64,000 nucleotides of DNA from Aquimarina acroporae (GTDB lineage Bacteria; Bacteroidota; Bacteroidia; Flavobacteriales; Flavobacteriaceae): positions 1-64,000 of the forward strand of contig NZ_JALPRE010000009.1 of the NCBI RefSeq assembly GCF_023195925.1. Direction: 5' to 3'. Shown here in pieces: positions 35,575-45,185 of the stretch. Within the stretch, counting starts at the first letter, position 1; each line of letters begins with the position of its first letter. The notes beneath the pieces are model-generated. The model did no database searches. It saw only the letters and a program-made list of their open reading frames with translations, and was not told the DNA's origin. Made by a program: the position numbers and the translations under genes.

Positions 35575-37947
35575 TTACAAGATGCCTCCTCCAGATTTTT
35601 CGTTATTATCTCTACGTTTTCTGGAAACTTTTCGATTTTTTCCACTCCCAAAGCGATAGGATAGTCCTAGATAAATTGTTTGTGTTTCTCCTTGAAATCT
35701 ACCACTTTGCGGAAAAGGAGTGTCGCCAGAAAATCTGAATCTCATCGTATTAAAAATATCATTAAAATTAACACTTGCCGTTCCTTTTCCCTTCATGAAG
35801 TTGTATCGTGCCCCAGTATTGATAAAATAAAATGGTTTTGTTTTAAATTGTACTCCTTCCTGCTCGCCGCGATAAAAACCGAATATTTGAAAAGTAAGAT
35901 TTTTGGTAGCTTTGAAATTATTATTGATTCTGAAATTGTAAATAACGGCATCAACTTCTCTAGAAACACCTTCAACGATTCCTTTTTGTGTTTGTCCATA
36001 TAAATCAAAACTGGCATTAAAATTCCACCATGTTGTAGGCTTATAATTACTAGAGAGTTCCACTCCGTATGCTGAGTTGTTATCGAAATTATCGAAGGTC
36101 AAAATTTGTCCTTCTTCTACATCTGGATTTTCTACAAGTGTTTGATTAATTTCATCATCAATTAAACGATAAAATACACCGCCCGTTATAGATCCACCTT
36201 TTACTCTTTTGGTATAGTTTACTTCTATAGAGTTGGTGAATTGAGGATCCAATTCAGGATTTCCTATAGATATAATTCTTGGGGTACTCCATTCTCGAAT
36301 AGGATTCACTTGATTAAGCCCTGGGCGATCAACTCGTCTACTATAACTCAACTGGTAGGAATCTTTTTCACCTGGTTTATAGGTTAAGTATGCAGATGGA
36401 TAAACGGTGAAAATTTCATCTTCAAATACTTTTTCACCATTAAAAACGGCTTCTACTTGATAGCTTTCAAATCTTGCACCAAGTTGGTATGACCATTTTT
36501 CTAAGTTCTTTCCGTAGGTTGCATAAAACGAATGAATATCTCTATCATAACTATAGACCGAATTAGGGAATAAAGTAGATCTGTAATCATTATCTGTTCT
36601 TCGTAACCTGGTTTCATATCCTAATTCGAGCTTCGTGCTTTCAGATAGGGGATTTACATAATCTAAATTAATGGTCGTATTGGTTCTTTCATTATCAATA
36701 AGGTCATTATAATTTGTAAAAGAACCATTTCCTCCTATAAAGTTAAAATCATCGTCACTATCACTTTCAAAGACATTGTAATCTATTTCTAATTCTATGT
36801 TGTGCCCTTCTTTCTTGAAGTCATGTTTATAATCGAAATTATACGTAGAACCTAGATTATCACTATCGCTTAGAAGGTCCTGGGTGAGATCATTTTCATT
36901 TCCATTTAGGAAAACAATATCTGTGGTCCCCGAAGTAAGTCCGTCGAAAAGATTTTGGTTTGTGTATACCGATATCGTATTGCGGTCATTGATAAAATAA
37001 TCTAAACCAGCCTTGAATAGGTGCGACTTATTGTTATCGAGAAATGTAAAATCGGTGAGATAATTTTCATCTTCTCTAAGTACAAACCCAGCATTTCTAT
37101 TTTTGGTAATGTTTGCTCCGTAATTACCATATAGATTGACTTTTCCTGCTCTATAATTTAAGTCGATTGAGCTATTGAAACGTGCATTTTTATCCCAATT
37201 TACTCCAAGGTTGATGTTACCATTAAACCCTATATTACTATTTTTATGCAATACAATATTTATGATACCACTCATTCCTTCTGGATTGTATTTTGCTGAT
37301 GGATTGGTGATTAACTCGATTTTTTTGATCGAGGTAGAAGGGATTTGTCGCAACAACTGACTGGCGGTCATATTGGTGGGCTTGCCATCTATTAAAATAC
37401 GTACGTTTTGATTCCCGCGTAAAGCAATATTTCCGTCTTGATCTACATTAACTGATGGGATATTGTTCATGATTTCTGCTGCAGTACCCCCAGTTGTGGT
37501 AAGGTCTTTTCCTACATTTATCACTTTGCGATCTATTTTTTGCTCTACAGTGGTTCTTTCTGCTACTACTGTAACATCATCTAGTGATTCGGCAGTTTCT
37601 TCAAGAGCAATGGTGCCAACATCAATATCCTTACTTTTTTTCGAAATCTCTATAGGTTGAGAATAGGTGGAGTACCCTATAAATTGAATTTTTAAAGTAT
37701 AATTTCCTTTGGGTACATCGGCAATAAGAAAATCTCCATTTTCTGTACTAATTCCTCCACTTATAATTTTATTTGTTCCATCATTTAGAACTACAGTTGC
37801 ATAGGGAATGGGTTGTTTTAGATTTTTGTCTATAACCTTCCCTTTTATGGTTCCAACGATAGCTTCGTTATTGGGTTGAGCGGTGAGAATTAGACACCAA
37901 AATGATAGAAAAAACAGTACAATTGTCTTTTGATTAATTGTTTTCAT
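35575..37947 (-). CDS. TonB-dependent-receptor-like outer-membrane beta-barrel protein
   Basis: The 790-residue protein has a signal peptide (1-23, ILTAQ). A carboxypeptidase-regulatory-like domain follows (about 30-115), then a plug domain with AEIMNNIPSVNVDQDGNIAL and RGNQNVRILIDGKPTN (about 155-195), and a beta-barrel of the OMP_b-brl_3 type. It is the same architecture as the protein at 23096-25420 but clearly divergent. A basic C-terminal tail (NRKVSRKRRDNNEKSGG) is unusual for an outer-membrane barrel end. Substrate unknown. 411 bp of upstream non-coding DNA separate it from the next gene. Confidence 0.87.
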   Translation of the reverse strand: MKTINQKTIVLFFLSFWCLILTAQPNNEAIVGTIKGKVIDKNLKQPIPYATVVLNDGTNKIISGGISTENGDFLIADVPKGNYTLKIQFIGYSTYSQPIEISKKSKDIDVGTIALEETAESLDDVTVVAERTTVEQKIDRKVINVGKDLTTTGGTAAEIMNNIPSVNVDQDGNIALRGNQNVRILIDGKPTNMTASQLLRQIPSTSIKKIELITNPSAKYNPEGMSGIINIVLHKNSNIGFNGNINLGVNWDKNARFNSSIDLNYRAGKVNLYGNYGANITKNRNAGFVLREDENYLTDFTFLDNNKSHLFKAGLDYFINDRNTISVYTNQNLFDGLTSGTTDIVFLNGNENDLTQDLLSDSDNLGSTYNFDYKHDFKKEGHNIELEIDYNVFESDSDDDFNFIGGNGSFTNYNDLIDNERTNTTINLDYVNPLSESTKLELGYETRLRRTDNDYRSTLFPNSVYSYDRDIHSFYATYGKNLEKWSYQLGARFESYQVEAVFNGEKVFEDEIFTVYPSAYLTYKPGEKDSYQLSYSRRVDRPGLNQVNPIREWSTPRIISIGNPELDPQFTNSIEVNYTKRVKGGSITGGVFYRLIDDEINQTLVENPDVEEGQILTFDNFDNNSAYGVELSSNYKPTTWWNFNASFDLYGQTQKGIVEGVSREVDAVIYNFRINNNFKATKNLTFQIFGFYRGEQEGVQFKTKPFYFINTGARYNFMKGKGTASVNFNDIFNTMRFRFSGDTPFPQSGRFQGETQTIYLGLSYRFGSGKNRKVSRKRRDNNEKSGGGIL

Positions 37948-38359
37948 CTGAACGTTTATTTGATTGATTGTTGAATGATAAAGTACCTTAATAAGGTACT
38001 TTACTTTTAAGCATACGGTGATTAAGCGTATATAATGACTAGACGACTAGAGTGGTTTTCTGTTACAATCTATTTTCGTTTTAACATTATGTTATAAAAA
38101 ACGAAAACCGCCTTGTCGAAGGGCGGTTTTCCATAATAACCAAATAGTAACACTAACCATCAACTATGAATAAAATTTGATTATTATAAAGTAACTAACT
38201 AACTAAATCTATGAAAAATCATATCTTTATATAAGTAAGACGTGTCGGCTAGGTTTGTGTTACACTCTATGATTGTTTTTAACATTCTAACTTGTTTTTT
38301 TAACGTTTTACTATTTTAAGATTAAATACACAATCTTTTATTAGGAACTGGCATAGCAT
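37948..38359. other. 412-bp intergenic region with one hairpin
   Basis: No credible gene was found on either strand; small frames such as the one at 38211 stop after seven codons. The region must hold the promoters of the barrel gene (minus) and the CoA-binding gene (plus). It also contains the hairpin at 38103-38131. Confidence 0.6.
38095..38131 (-). terminator. Minus-strand hairpin terminator in the barrel-gene leader
   Basis: GAAAACCGCC (38103-38112) pairs with GGCGGTTTTC (38122-38131). On the minus strand a T-run follows; on the plus strand there is none. It lies upstream of the barrel gene, so it either ends read-through from the symporter gene or acts as an attenuator. Confidence 0.65.
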
Positions 38360-38722
38360 ATGAGTAAAAAAACATTAGTGATTGGGGCATCATTAAAAGT
38401 CGATAGGTATTCGAATTTTGTGATTCATAAATTGATTAATCATAATCATGAAGTCATTGCGATAGGCTTGAAAGAAGGAGATATTGGTGGTGTTACCATA
38501 GAAACTGAATTACTTCCTTTTGAAGATGTAGATACGGTGACATTATATCTTAATCCCAAGCGCCAAAAACCCTATTATGATTATATAAAAGATCTTAAAC
38601 CTAATAGAGTAATATTTAATCCTGGAACAGAAAACCCTGAGTTTTATGAGCTTTTAAAAGAAGCAGGTATTCATGTAGAAATTGCCTGTACGTTGGTGTT
38701 ACTCTCTACGAATCAATATTAA
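38360..38722 (+). CDS. CoA-binding domain protein (YccU-like)
   Basis: The 120-residue single Rossmann-fold domain has [20 protein letters not shown] (about 5-24), a CoA-binding glycine loop variant, [15 protein letters not shown] and [12 protein letters not shown]. It belongs to the CoA_binding_2 group, whose members bind CoA alone; the cellular role is unknown. Its 3' end overlaps the 3' end of the symporter gene on the other strand by 24 bp. Confidence 0.88.
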   Translation: MSKKTLVIGASLKVDRYSNFVIHKLINHNHEVIAIGLKEGDIGGVTIETELLPFEDVDTVTLYLNPKRQKPYYDYIKDLKPNRVIFNPGTENPEFYELLKEAGIHVEIACTLVLLSTNQY

Positions 38723-40138
38723 TCCTAAGAAGGTTAAAAGACCATTAAGTATTAGAATAAAAAAGCCAAATTCAAAACCAAACCAAGTTGAGCTATTATC
38801 ACTAATTATATACGATAAAATAGGAGATGCTATTGCTACAATGGGGACTAATTTATCTTGTACTTTAAGCTTAGTAAATAACCCAAAGCTGTATAATCCT
38901 AACAATGGTCCGTAGGTGTATCCTGCAAAAACAAACAATTTGGCAATGACACTTTCATCTTTGATGATATATTTAAAAGAGATAATAACAAGAACTAGAA
39001 GTATCGAGAATAGTATATGAATTCTCTTTCTGATTTTAACTTGATCTTCTACCTTATACTTTTTTTCAAGATCCAAAATATCAATACTAAAAGAAGTTGT
39101 TAACGAGGTTAGCGCACTATCTGCACTACTATAAGCAGCCGCAATGAGTCCTAGTACAAAAAATATAGCGATGCCAAAACCTAATCCGCTTTGGGTAGCA
39201 ATGGTAGGGAACAATTGATCTTTATGAGCATCTATGCCGTTTTGAGCTGCATATTGCGTTAGTAAAAGCCCTAGTCCCAGAAATATAAAATTTACAAATG
39301 TTAGTACAATGGTAAACCAAAACATGTTTTTTTGTGCATCTTTTAAATTACGACAAGTGAGGTTTTTTTGCATCATATCTTGATCAAGACCTGTCATAAC
39401 AATTGCAATAAATGCACCAGAGAGAAATTGTTTCCAAAAGTAATTGGCGCTTTTAAAATCATCAAAAAAGAACATTTTAGAAAGATTACTATCTATGATG
39501 TGGCTTAGAAAATTACCACCTTCGATATTAAGACCTTCTGAAACATAATATATGGCTACGCCAACAGCGATTAACATAAATAGTGTTTGTAATGTATCTG
39601 TCCAAACGATAGTTTTTATTCCAGATTTGAAAGTGTATAACCAAATAAGTAAAATAGTGATAATCACAGTTACCCAAAATGGAATTAACAATGCATCAAA
39701 AAGTATGGCCTGTAATACATTTGCTACCAGAAATAATCTAAAGCTAGCACCAACTACTCTAGAGAGCAAGAAAAATGAAGCGCCTGTTTTGTATGAATAA
39801 TTTCCAAAACGATCATCTAGATATGTGTAAATAGAAGTGAGATTAAGTTTGTAGTAAAGAGGGAGAAGTACGGTACCAATGACAGCGTATCCTAAAATAT
39901 AACCCAAAACTACTTGCATATAGCTAAATTGTGAAGCTTCAACCCATCCTGGTACAGATATAAAAGTTACTCCACTTAAGGAAGCTCCTATCATTCCAAA
40001 AGCAACTACATACCAAGGAGATTGTCTATTAGCTTTAAAAAAAGCTTCATTTCCAGAATTCTTTCCTGTGAGATAAGAGATAAGCAAAAGAACGGCAAAA
40101 TAGCCCGCTATGAGCAATAGAATTTGTGTGGGTTGCAT
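38699..40138 (-). CDS. Sodium:solute symporter family transporter
   Basis: The 479-residue protein has about 13 transmembrane helices and the SSS-family N-terminus: [27 protein letters not shown] (Ala-Ser-Leu-Ser region, about 40-66). A later sodium-site segment [23 protein letters not shown] (about 335-357) is also typical. It is likely to import a sugar, amino acid or sialic-acid-like solute with Na+. No substrate-specific neighbour. It converges with, and overlaps, the CoA-binding gene. Confidence 0.9.
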   Translation of the reverse strand: MQPTQILLLIAGYFAVLLLISYLTGKNSGNEAFFKANRQSPWYVVAFGMIGASLSGVTFISVPGWVEASQFSYMQVVLGYILGYAVIGTVLLPLYYKLNLTSIYTYLDDRFGNYSYKTGASFFLLSRVVGASFRLFLVANVLQAILFDALLIPFWVTVIITILLIWLYTFKSGIKTIVWTDTLQTLFMLIAVGVAIYYVSEGLNIEGGNFLSHIIDSNLSKMFFFDDFKSANYFWKQFLSGAFIAIVMTGLDQDMMQKNLTCRNLKDAQKNMFWFTIVLTFVNFIFLGLGLLLTQYAAQNGIDAHKDQLFPTIATQSGLGFGIAIFFVLGLIAAAYSSADSALTSLTTSFSIDILDLEKKYKVEDQVKIRKRIHILFSILLVLVIISFKYIIKDESVIAKLFVFAGYTYGPLLGLYSFGLFTKLKVQDKLVPIVAIASPILSYIISDNSSTWFGFEFGFFILILNGLLTFLGLILIRRE

Positions 40139-40302
40139 AAATTTTGGTTCAAAAGAAAAGCAAAATACGAATTTCTCACTAAAGATTTTTAGTTCTTAAA
40201 ACTGAGAAATAAGTTAATCTGTAATTAACAGAAAAATAAGGCAAGCCAGACTTGGGATTCGATATAATTAACTTTTTTTGCAGCGAATTTAAAAACTACG
40301 TT

Positions 40303-40980
40303 ATGAGCGCCTCAAAAAATAACCAGATTTTAGAATTTAAGAACTTGGTTTTAAGTTATATCAGAGAAAAAGATGTTGGAGAATTCTCTGATTTTGTATT
40401 TCGATTATACCGAAGACATTATAGAAAAAAGTATGGTTGGGAACCTTCAGAAGAAGAATACTATGGGATGAAGGAAGAAGATATAAAAAGATTTTTCCAG
40501 TCTACATGCTTTGCTTTCAAAAATAACCTTAACCAAATAGTAGGTACAATTAAGGTTACCTATAAGTTGCCCGCAGATGTGTTTCCTATTGAAGATGAAT
40601 TTGGGATTGATTTGGATACAATTATAAACGAAAGAGGCTTAAAGGTTAATCATATTTGGCACTTAGGGAGATTAGCTATTGATTCTGCTTTATTAAAAAA
40701 AGAAAAAGATATTATACCTTCTACGTTACTTATTAGAGAATTGATTCGACAAACTTTTATGATTGTAAATCGTAATAAAAATGGTTTGATTGTCGCAGAG
40801 TCTGATGCTCTTATCTATACAATATTTAGGGAGTTGGGTATAAATATGCAAAAAATTGGTCCTGTTCAGGATTGTTTAGGAAGTCCTACATACCCAGTTA
40901 TAATAACGGGTGAAGATGTGAAGAGTTGGTTGAGAAATATTGATGACATAAACTCTGATACATTATATATGATTAAATAA
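40303..40980 (+). CDS. GNAT-fold acyltransferase resembling N-acyl amino acid synthase (FeeM/LuxI-like)
   Basis: 225 residues from the ATG at 40303. That start is preferred because the 51 bp upstream holds a promoter-like CTTTTTTTGC run; an ATG at 40252 also exists. Seen: a helical N-terminus with VFRLYRRHYRKKYGWEP, strand FAFKNNLNQIVGTIKVTYK, the segment HIWHLGRLAIDSALLKKE (compare E-x-x-R-L-A/F of FeeM and LuxI enzymes), and AESDALIYTIFRELGI. These suggest an acyl-ACP- or acyl-CoA-dependent GNAT. It is followed 71 bp later by a ThiF-like gene. The product cannot be read; the family call is moderate. Confidence 0.7.
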   Translation: MSASKNNQILEFKNLVLSYIREKDVGEFSDFVFRLYRRHYRKKYGWEPSEEEYYGMKEEDIKRFFQSTCFAFKNNLNQIVGTIKVTYKLPADVFPIEDEFGIDLDTIINERGLKVNHIWHLGRLAIDSALLKKEKDIIPSTLLIRELIRQTFMIVNRNKNGLIVAESDALIYTIFRELGINMQKIGPVQDCLGSPTYPVIITGEDVKSWLRNIDDINSDTLYMIK

Positions 40981-41051
40981 AAAATAATATAAATTTGAAG
41001 TTCATAGTCGTATTGAAACAATAATCATTAACCAATAACAATAATTACACA

Positions 41052-41837
41052 ATGAATCCAGTAAAGCAAATCGCCGAAATGCATGATGAAGAAAGATATC
41101 ATAAAAACGTCTTATATATTACACCCGAACAGCAAGATGCTATAAAAAATGTAAAAATTGTATTTGGTGGTGTTGGTCTGGGTAGTGTAATTGCAGAAGC
41201 AGCGCTTCGTCTAGGTTTTGAGAATTTTGTGTTTATTGATGGAGATGAAGTAGAGATGTCTAACTTAAATCGTCAAAATTATGAGGGTGATGATGTAGGA
41301 GAATCAAAGGTTAAATCTATTACCAAAAGATTAAAAGCAATTAACCCTAATGCTCAAATTGAGTATCATCATTTGTTTCTTGAACCAGATATCATCTCAC
41401 AATATGTTTCTGGATGTGATATAGCTATTAATGCGATAGATTTTGACACTGCTCATACTCCTTTTGTTTTTGATGAGGTATGTAAAGAGTTAGGGATACC
41501 AGTTATTCATCCTTTAAATTTTGGATGGGCAGCTGCAGCCTATTTAGTAACTCCAGATAGCGAACAGATTTATGATATTGCAAGGAGAGAGGGAAGGTTT
41601 GAGTTGGTGTTGGTAGAAAATATTTTGGCGTACATAAAGGATAGAGAAGATCTTCAGCTAAATTGGTTGTACGATTTTTATGAATTATACAAAGAAAAAT
41701 CTACAGAAATAACTCCTCCTCAATTAGTCGTGGGATCACACCTTGCAGCAGGATTGGTTTCCAATATATTATTTTGTCTGTGTAATCGTCTAGAAGTTAA
41801 AAAGTTTCCAGAACCTTATTTTATTTGTACCAGATAA
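41052..41837 (+). CDS. ThiF/E1-like adenylyltransferase
   Basis: The 261-residue protein has the E1-fold nucleotide loop FGGVGLGSVIAEAALRLGF (about 39-57), FIDGDEVEMSNLNRQNY (Asp and Arg of the ThiF/MoeB active site, about 62-78), K in VGESKVKSI, and AINAIDFDTAHTPFVFDEVC. It lacks the CxxC zinc pairs of MoeB/ThiF and an obvious catalytic Cys domain. It therefore probably adenylates a carboxylate without E1-type thioester transfer. Next to an FeeM-like acyltransferase gene it could activate or cyclise a small acyl-amino-acid product. No ubiquitin-like protein gene is nearby. Confidence 0.82.
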   Translation: MNPVKQIAEMHDEERYHKNVLYITPEQQDAIKNVKIVFGGVGLGSVIAEAALRLGFENFVFIDGDEVEMSNLNRQNYEGDDVGESKVKSITKRLKAINPNAQIEYHHLFLEPDIISQYVSGCDIAINAIDFDTAHTPFVFDEVCKELGIPVIHPLNFGWAAAAYLVTPDSEQIYDIARREGRFELVLVENILAYIKDREDLQLNWLYDFYELYKEKSTEITPPQLVVGSHLAAGLVSNILFCLCNRLEVKKFPEPYFICTR

Positions 41838-41848
41838 GAAAAAGGAAT

Positions 41849-42535
41849 TTATCTGTTTCTTACATCACTTTCTATCATGCCGTCTCTTAGACGAATGACG
41901 CGATGCGCATGTTCGGCTACTTCTTCCTCGTGTGTCACGATGATAACGGTATTTCCGGCGGCATGAATCTCATCAAAAAGATTCATGATTTCTATGGAAG
42001 TTTTGGAATCTAAGTTTCCTGTGGGCTCATCTGCTAAAATAATAGATGGTTTATTTACTAAGGCTCTTCCCACTGCGACACGTTGTCTCTGCCCTCCAGA
42101 AAGTTGATTAGGTTTATGATCCATCCTATCTTGTAATCCAACATTGCTAAGTACTTCTTCTGCTCTTATTGTTCTTTCTTTTTTTGAGGCGCCAGCATAA
42201 ATCATGGGTAAAGCGACGTTATCTAATGCTGTAGTTCTTGGTAGCAGATTAAAGGTCTGGAAAACAAAACCAATTTCGCGATTTCTAATTTCGGCAAGTT
42301 CATTATCGGTCATTTGGCTCACATCGTTTCCGTTAAGGTTATATGTGCCCGAGGTAGGAGTGTCTAAACACCCTAAAAGATTCATTAACGTAGATTTACC
42401 AGAACCAGAAGGGCCCATAATTGCTACATATTCTCCTCTGGCGATATCAAGATCGATACCTTTTAATACGTAAACAGTTTCTTGACCCAATTGAAAGTTT
42501 CTAACGATACTTCTAATCTCTATGACATTTTCCAT
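41849..42535 (-). CDS. ABC transporter ATP-binding protein (MacB/LolD type)
   Basis: The 228-residue ATPase has Walker [16 protein letters not shown] (about 41-55), signature [15 protein letters not shown] (about 142-156), Walker [15 protein letters not shown], and the H-loop VTHEEEVA. The insert and [11 protein letters not shown]-like Q-loop ([19 protein letters not shown]) are of the MacB/LolD/FtsE type. It should energise a lipoprotein-release or macrolide/peptide efflux permease, but no permease gene is next to it. Confidence 0.92.
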   Translation of the reverse strand: MENVIEIRSIVRNFQLGQETVYVLKGIDLDIARGEYVAIMGPSGSGKSTLMNLLGCLDTPTSGTYNLNGNDVSQMTDNELAEIRNREIGFVFQTFNLLPRTTALDNVALPMIYAGASKKERTIRAEEVLSNVGLQDRMDHKPNQLSGGQRQRVAVGRALVNKPSIILADEPTGNLDSKTSIEIMNLFDEIHAAGNTVIIVTHEEEVAEHAHRVIRLRDGMIESDVRNR

Positions 42536-42601
42536 ATAATGACCTAATAATTTTGTCTAAGATACAATATTAGCTTATTTGACGCTTCAACGCTAAACTT
42601 G

Positions 42602-43174
42602 TTACAATCTAATTGTAAAATGTTCTTTTGCTTGTTCTTTTCTTAAAAAAATAAATCCTAAAGAAAAGCAGTCAATGGTTACCATGACTTGAGGGTGGTC
42701 TTTTATCTTGTTCCATATATTTTGACTGCCTATAGATCTATATGGTCCATTCAAAATAATTGCGCTATCATTATGGCAGTGGGAGAAGAGGGTAGTTATC
42801 TCAGATGCATCTACAATGTTTTTAGAGTCCAAAAAAAATAAATCGTAGTTGGTATCGCTTTGTAATGTATTATCAATGCTAGTGGTGTTTTTTAGGGATA
42901 TTATTTTATTAATACTTGTATCTATATTTTCTGGAAGGAATGCTTTTGAATATCCCAAATAATTGGGTAAACGATTCAGTAATTTGGCAACTTTGAAAGA
43001 AAAAGGTTTATTATTGCCACTTTTTAGTAGTTCCGAGATTTCTGGAAACAAATCTTTATTAGTATTAACATAAAAGCAACGAGTAACTAGATTATATACA
43101 AATGGAGAATGGACACCATGTTGATTTGTAGAACTAAAAATGAATTTAAAAAATGACCTTATTTTGAAAAGCAT
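42602..43174 (-). CDS. Degenerate class I SAM-methyltransferase-like protein
   Basis: The 190-residue protein has the N-terminus QHGVHSPFVYNLVTRCFY and a C-terminal half (YDLFFLDSK, HNDSAIILNGPY, IDCFSLGFIFLRKEQ, EHFTIRL) that I recall from a flavobacterial SAM-dependent methyltransferase family. Family members are longer and carry a Gly-rich SAM loop after the first third; here that part is missing and replaced by a short linker. So it probably has lost methyltransferase activity. It lies 34 bp after the ABC-F gene, same strand. Confidence 0.65.
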   Translation of the reverse strand: MLFKIRSFFKFIFSSTNQHGVHSPFVYNLVTRCFYVNTNKDLFPEISELLKSGNNKPFSFKVAKLLNRLPNYLGYSKAFLPENIDTSINKIISLKNTTSIDNTLQSDTNYDLFFLDSKNIVDASEITTLFSHCHNDSAIILNGPYRSIGSQNIWNKIKDHPQVMVTIDCFSLGFIFLRKEQAKEHFTIRL

Positions 43175-43207
43175 AATAATAAAAAAAGAGATTAGGCATT
43201 CTTAATT

Positions 43208-45076
43208 TCATTCTTCCATTTTTTCAGAAAGTTCGAACCATCTCATTTCATGTTCCTCAATTTGATTGATAATACCTTGAAGTTTTTGTGATTCTTCATT
43301 GATTTGATCGCCTTCTAATTTCCCTTCAGCAAACAAGGCTTCGATTTCCTTTTTTTGAATTTCAAGCTTTTTGAGGTCTCGTTCAATTCTATTGAATTCT
43401 TTTTGTTCGTTATATGACAACGCTGCTTTATTGTCTTTTTTCCAGGTTTTTTTGGCCTTAGGTTCGGTGTTTTCGGTATTTGTTTTTTCTGGAGCAGCAC
43501 TATTTTCATAGACTCTGTAATCTGTATAGTTTCCAGGAAAATCCTGAATAATACCATTTCCTTTAAATACAAATAGGTGATCTACTATTTTATCCATGAA
43601 GTAACGATCGTGAGATACTACCAAAAGACAACCCGGAAAATCTAATAAGAAGTTTTCAAGAACATTTAAAGTAACTATATCAAGATCATTTGTGGGCTCA
43701 TCTAGAATTAAGAAATTCGGATTTTGAATAAGTACAGTACACAGGTAAAGCCTTTTGCGTTCACCCCCACTTAATTTTTCTACAAAGTCATATTGTTTTT
43801 TACGATCAAACAAAAATCGTTCGAGTAGTTGTTGGGCAGAAATTTGCCTTCCTTTCTTGAGGGGGATATAGTCACCAAATTCACGAATTACTTCGATTAC
43901 TTTCTGGCCTTCTTTTATGGTAATCCCTCTTTGGGTATAGTATCCAAATTTTACGGTGTCCCCAATAACTATCTTTCCTTGATCTGGGGCCAGAGCACCA
44001 GTAATCATATTTAGGAATGTAGATTTTCCTGTGCCATTTTTACCAATAATACCTATTCGTTCTCCTTTTTTGAAAACATACTCAAATTGATCTAGCAGAG
44101 TAAGGTTATCAAATTTTTTAGAAACTTTATGTAGTTCAAGAATTTTACTCCCTAAACGTTCCATATTAATTTCGAGTTGTATCTGGTGATCATGACGCCT
44201 TTTATGTGCACGTTCTTTAATCTCAAAAAAGTCATCTATCCTAGATTTTGATTTTGTCGTTCGTGCTTTGGGTTGACGGCGCATCCAATCTAACTCCTTT
44301 TTATAAAGTTGTTTGGCTTTATCAGTGGCTATTTGTTCATTGGCAATTCTAGCTTCTTTATTACTTAGGTAGTAGGCATAATTTCCTTTGTAATTATAAA
44401 GTTTTCCGTTTTCGAGTTCTACAATTTCATTGCAAACATTTTCAAGAAAATAACGATCATGAGTAACCATGAATAAGGTGAAATTTTCTTTGGCAAAATA
44501 TTCCTCTAGCCATTCGATCATTTCTAAATCCAAATGGTTGGTGGGCTCATCGAGATACAGTAGGTTAGGTTTACTTAGTAATATATTGGCCAAAGCTAGC
44601 CTCTTTTTTTGCCCTCCAGAAAGATCATCCACCTTTTTACTTAAATCTTCTAACTTTAATTTAAAAAGTACTTGTTTATATTGTGTTTCAAAATCCCAGG
44701 CATTCATAGCTTCCATGTTTTCAAAAGCCTTTTGGTACGCTTCGCTATCATCTGGGTTTTGTAATGCTTTTTCATAAGCATTTATTACCTGTAAGGTTTC
44801 ATTATCTGATGCAAAAATTGTTTGTTCTATAGTTAGATGGGGATCAAGATCTGGTTCCTGCGATAAAAATGCTACTTTCAAATTTTTCCTATACACTACT
44901 TGACCGCTATCGGGTTCTTCATCACCAGCAATAATATTTAGTAAAGAAGTCTTACCGGTTCCGTTTTTGGCGACAAAACCTATTTTTTGTCCTTCATTTA
45001 TTCCAAAGGAAATGTTTTCAAAAAGTATTCGTTCCCCAAATGCCTTAGCAATATTTTCTACAGATACGTAATTCAC
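43208..45076 (-). CDS. ABC-F family ATPase (Uup-like)
   Basis: The 622-residue protein has two ABC domains with no transmembrane segment. Walker A motifs are AKNGTGKTSLLN (about 36-47) and GKNGTGKSTFLN (about 345-356). Signatures are LSGGQKKRLALA and LSGGERKRLYL. The linker with WMRRQPKARTTKSKSRIDDF and the C-terminal coiled coil (about 550-622) match Uup-like ABC-F proteins, which act on ribosomes or branched DNA. The first Walker A begins AKNG rather than GRNG, a small variation. Confidence 0.93.
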   Translation of the reverse strand: MNYVSVENIAKAFGERILFENISFGINEGQKIGFVAKNGTGKTSLLNIIAGDEEPDSGQVVYRKNLKVAFLSQEPDLDPHLTIEQTIFASDNETLQVINAYEKALQNPDDSEAYQKAFENMEAMNAWDFETQYKQVLFKLKLEDLSKKVDDLSGGQKKRLALANILLSKPNLLYLDEPTNHLDLEMIEWLEEYFAKENFTLFMVTHDRYFLENVCNEIVELENGKLYNYKGNYAYYLSNKEARIANEQIATDKAKQLYKKELDWMRRQPKARTTKSKSRIDDFFEIKERAHKRRHDHQIQLEINMERLGSKILELHKVSKKFDNLTLLDQFEYVFKKGERIGIIGKNGTGKSTFLNMITGALAPDQGKIVIGDTVKFGYYTQRGITIKEGQKVIEVIREFGDYIPLKKGRQISAQQLLERFLFDRKKQYDFVEKLSGGERKRLYLCTVLIQNPNFLILDEPTNDLDIVTLNVLENFLLDFPGCLLVVSHDRYFMDKIVDHLFVFKGNGIIQDFPGNYTDYRVYENSAAPEKTNTENTEPKAKKTWKKDNKAALSYNEQKEFNRIERDLKKLEIQKKEIEALFAEGKLEGDQINEESQKLQGIINQIEEHEMRWFELSEKMEE

Positions 45077-45185
45077 AGTTCATTTTTATAAAGCCGTAAA
45101 GGTACAAGGTTTCAAGATTAGAAAGAAGTAGGAGCAGGACTTTGTAGTTTTCTTTTAAGCAAAAATTAAACCTGAACGCTATAGA

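Noticed and set aside
40303-40980. Annotating the acyltransferase as an acyl-homoserine-lactone synthase (LuxI)
   Set aside because: Only one motif is similar, the N-terminal LuxI residues are not seen, and no LuxR receptor with an autoinducer domain is adjacent.
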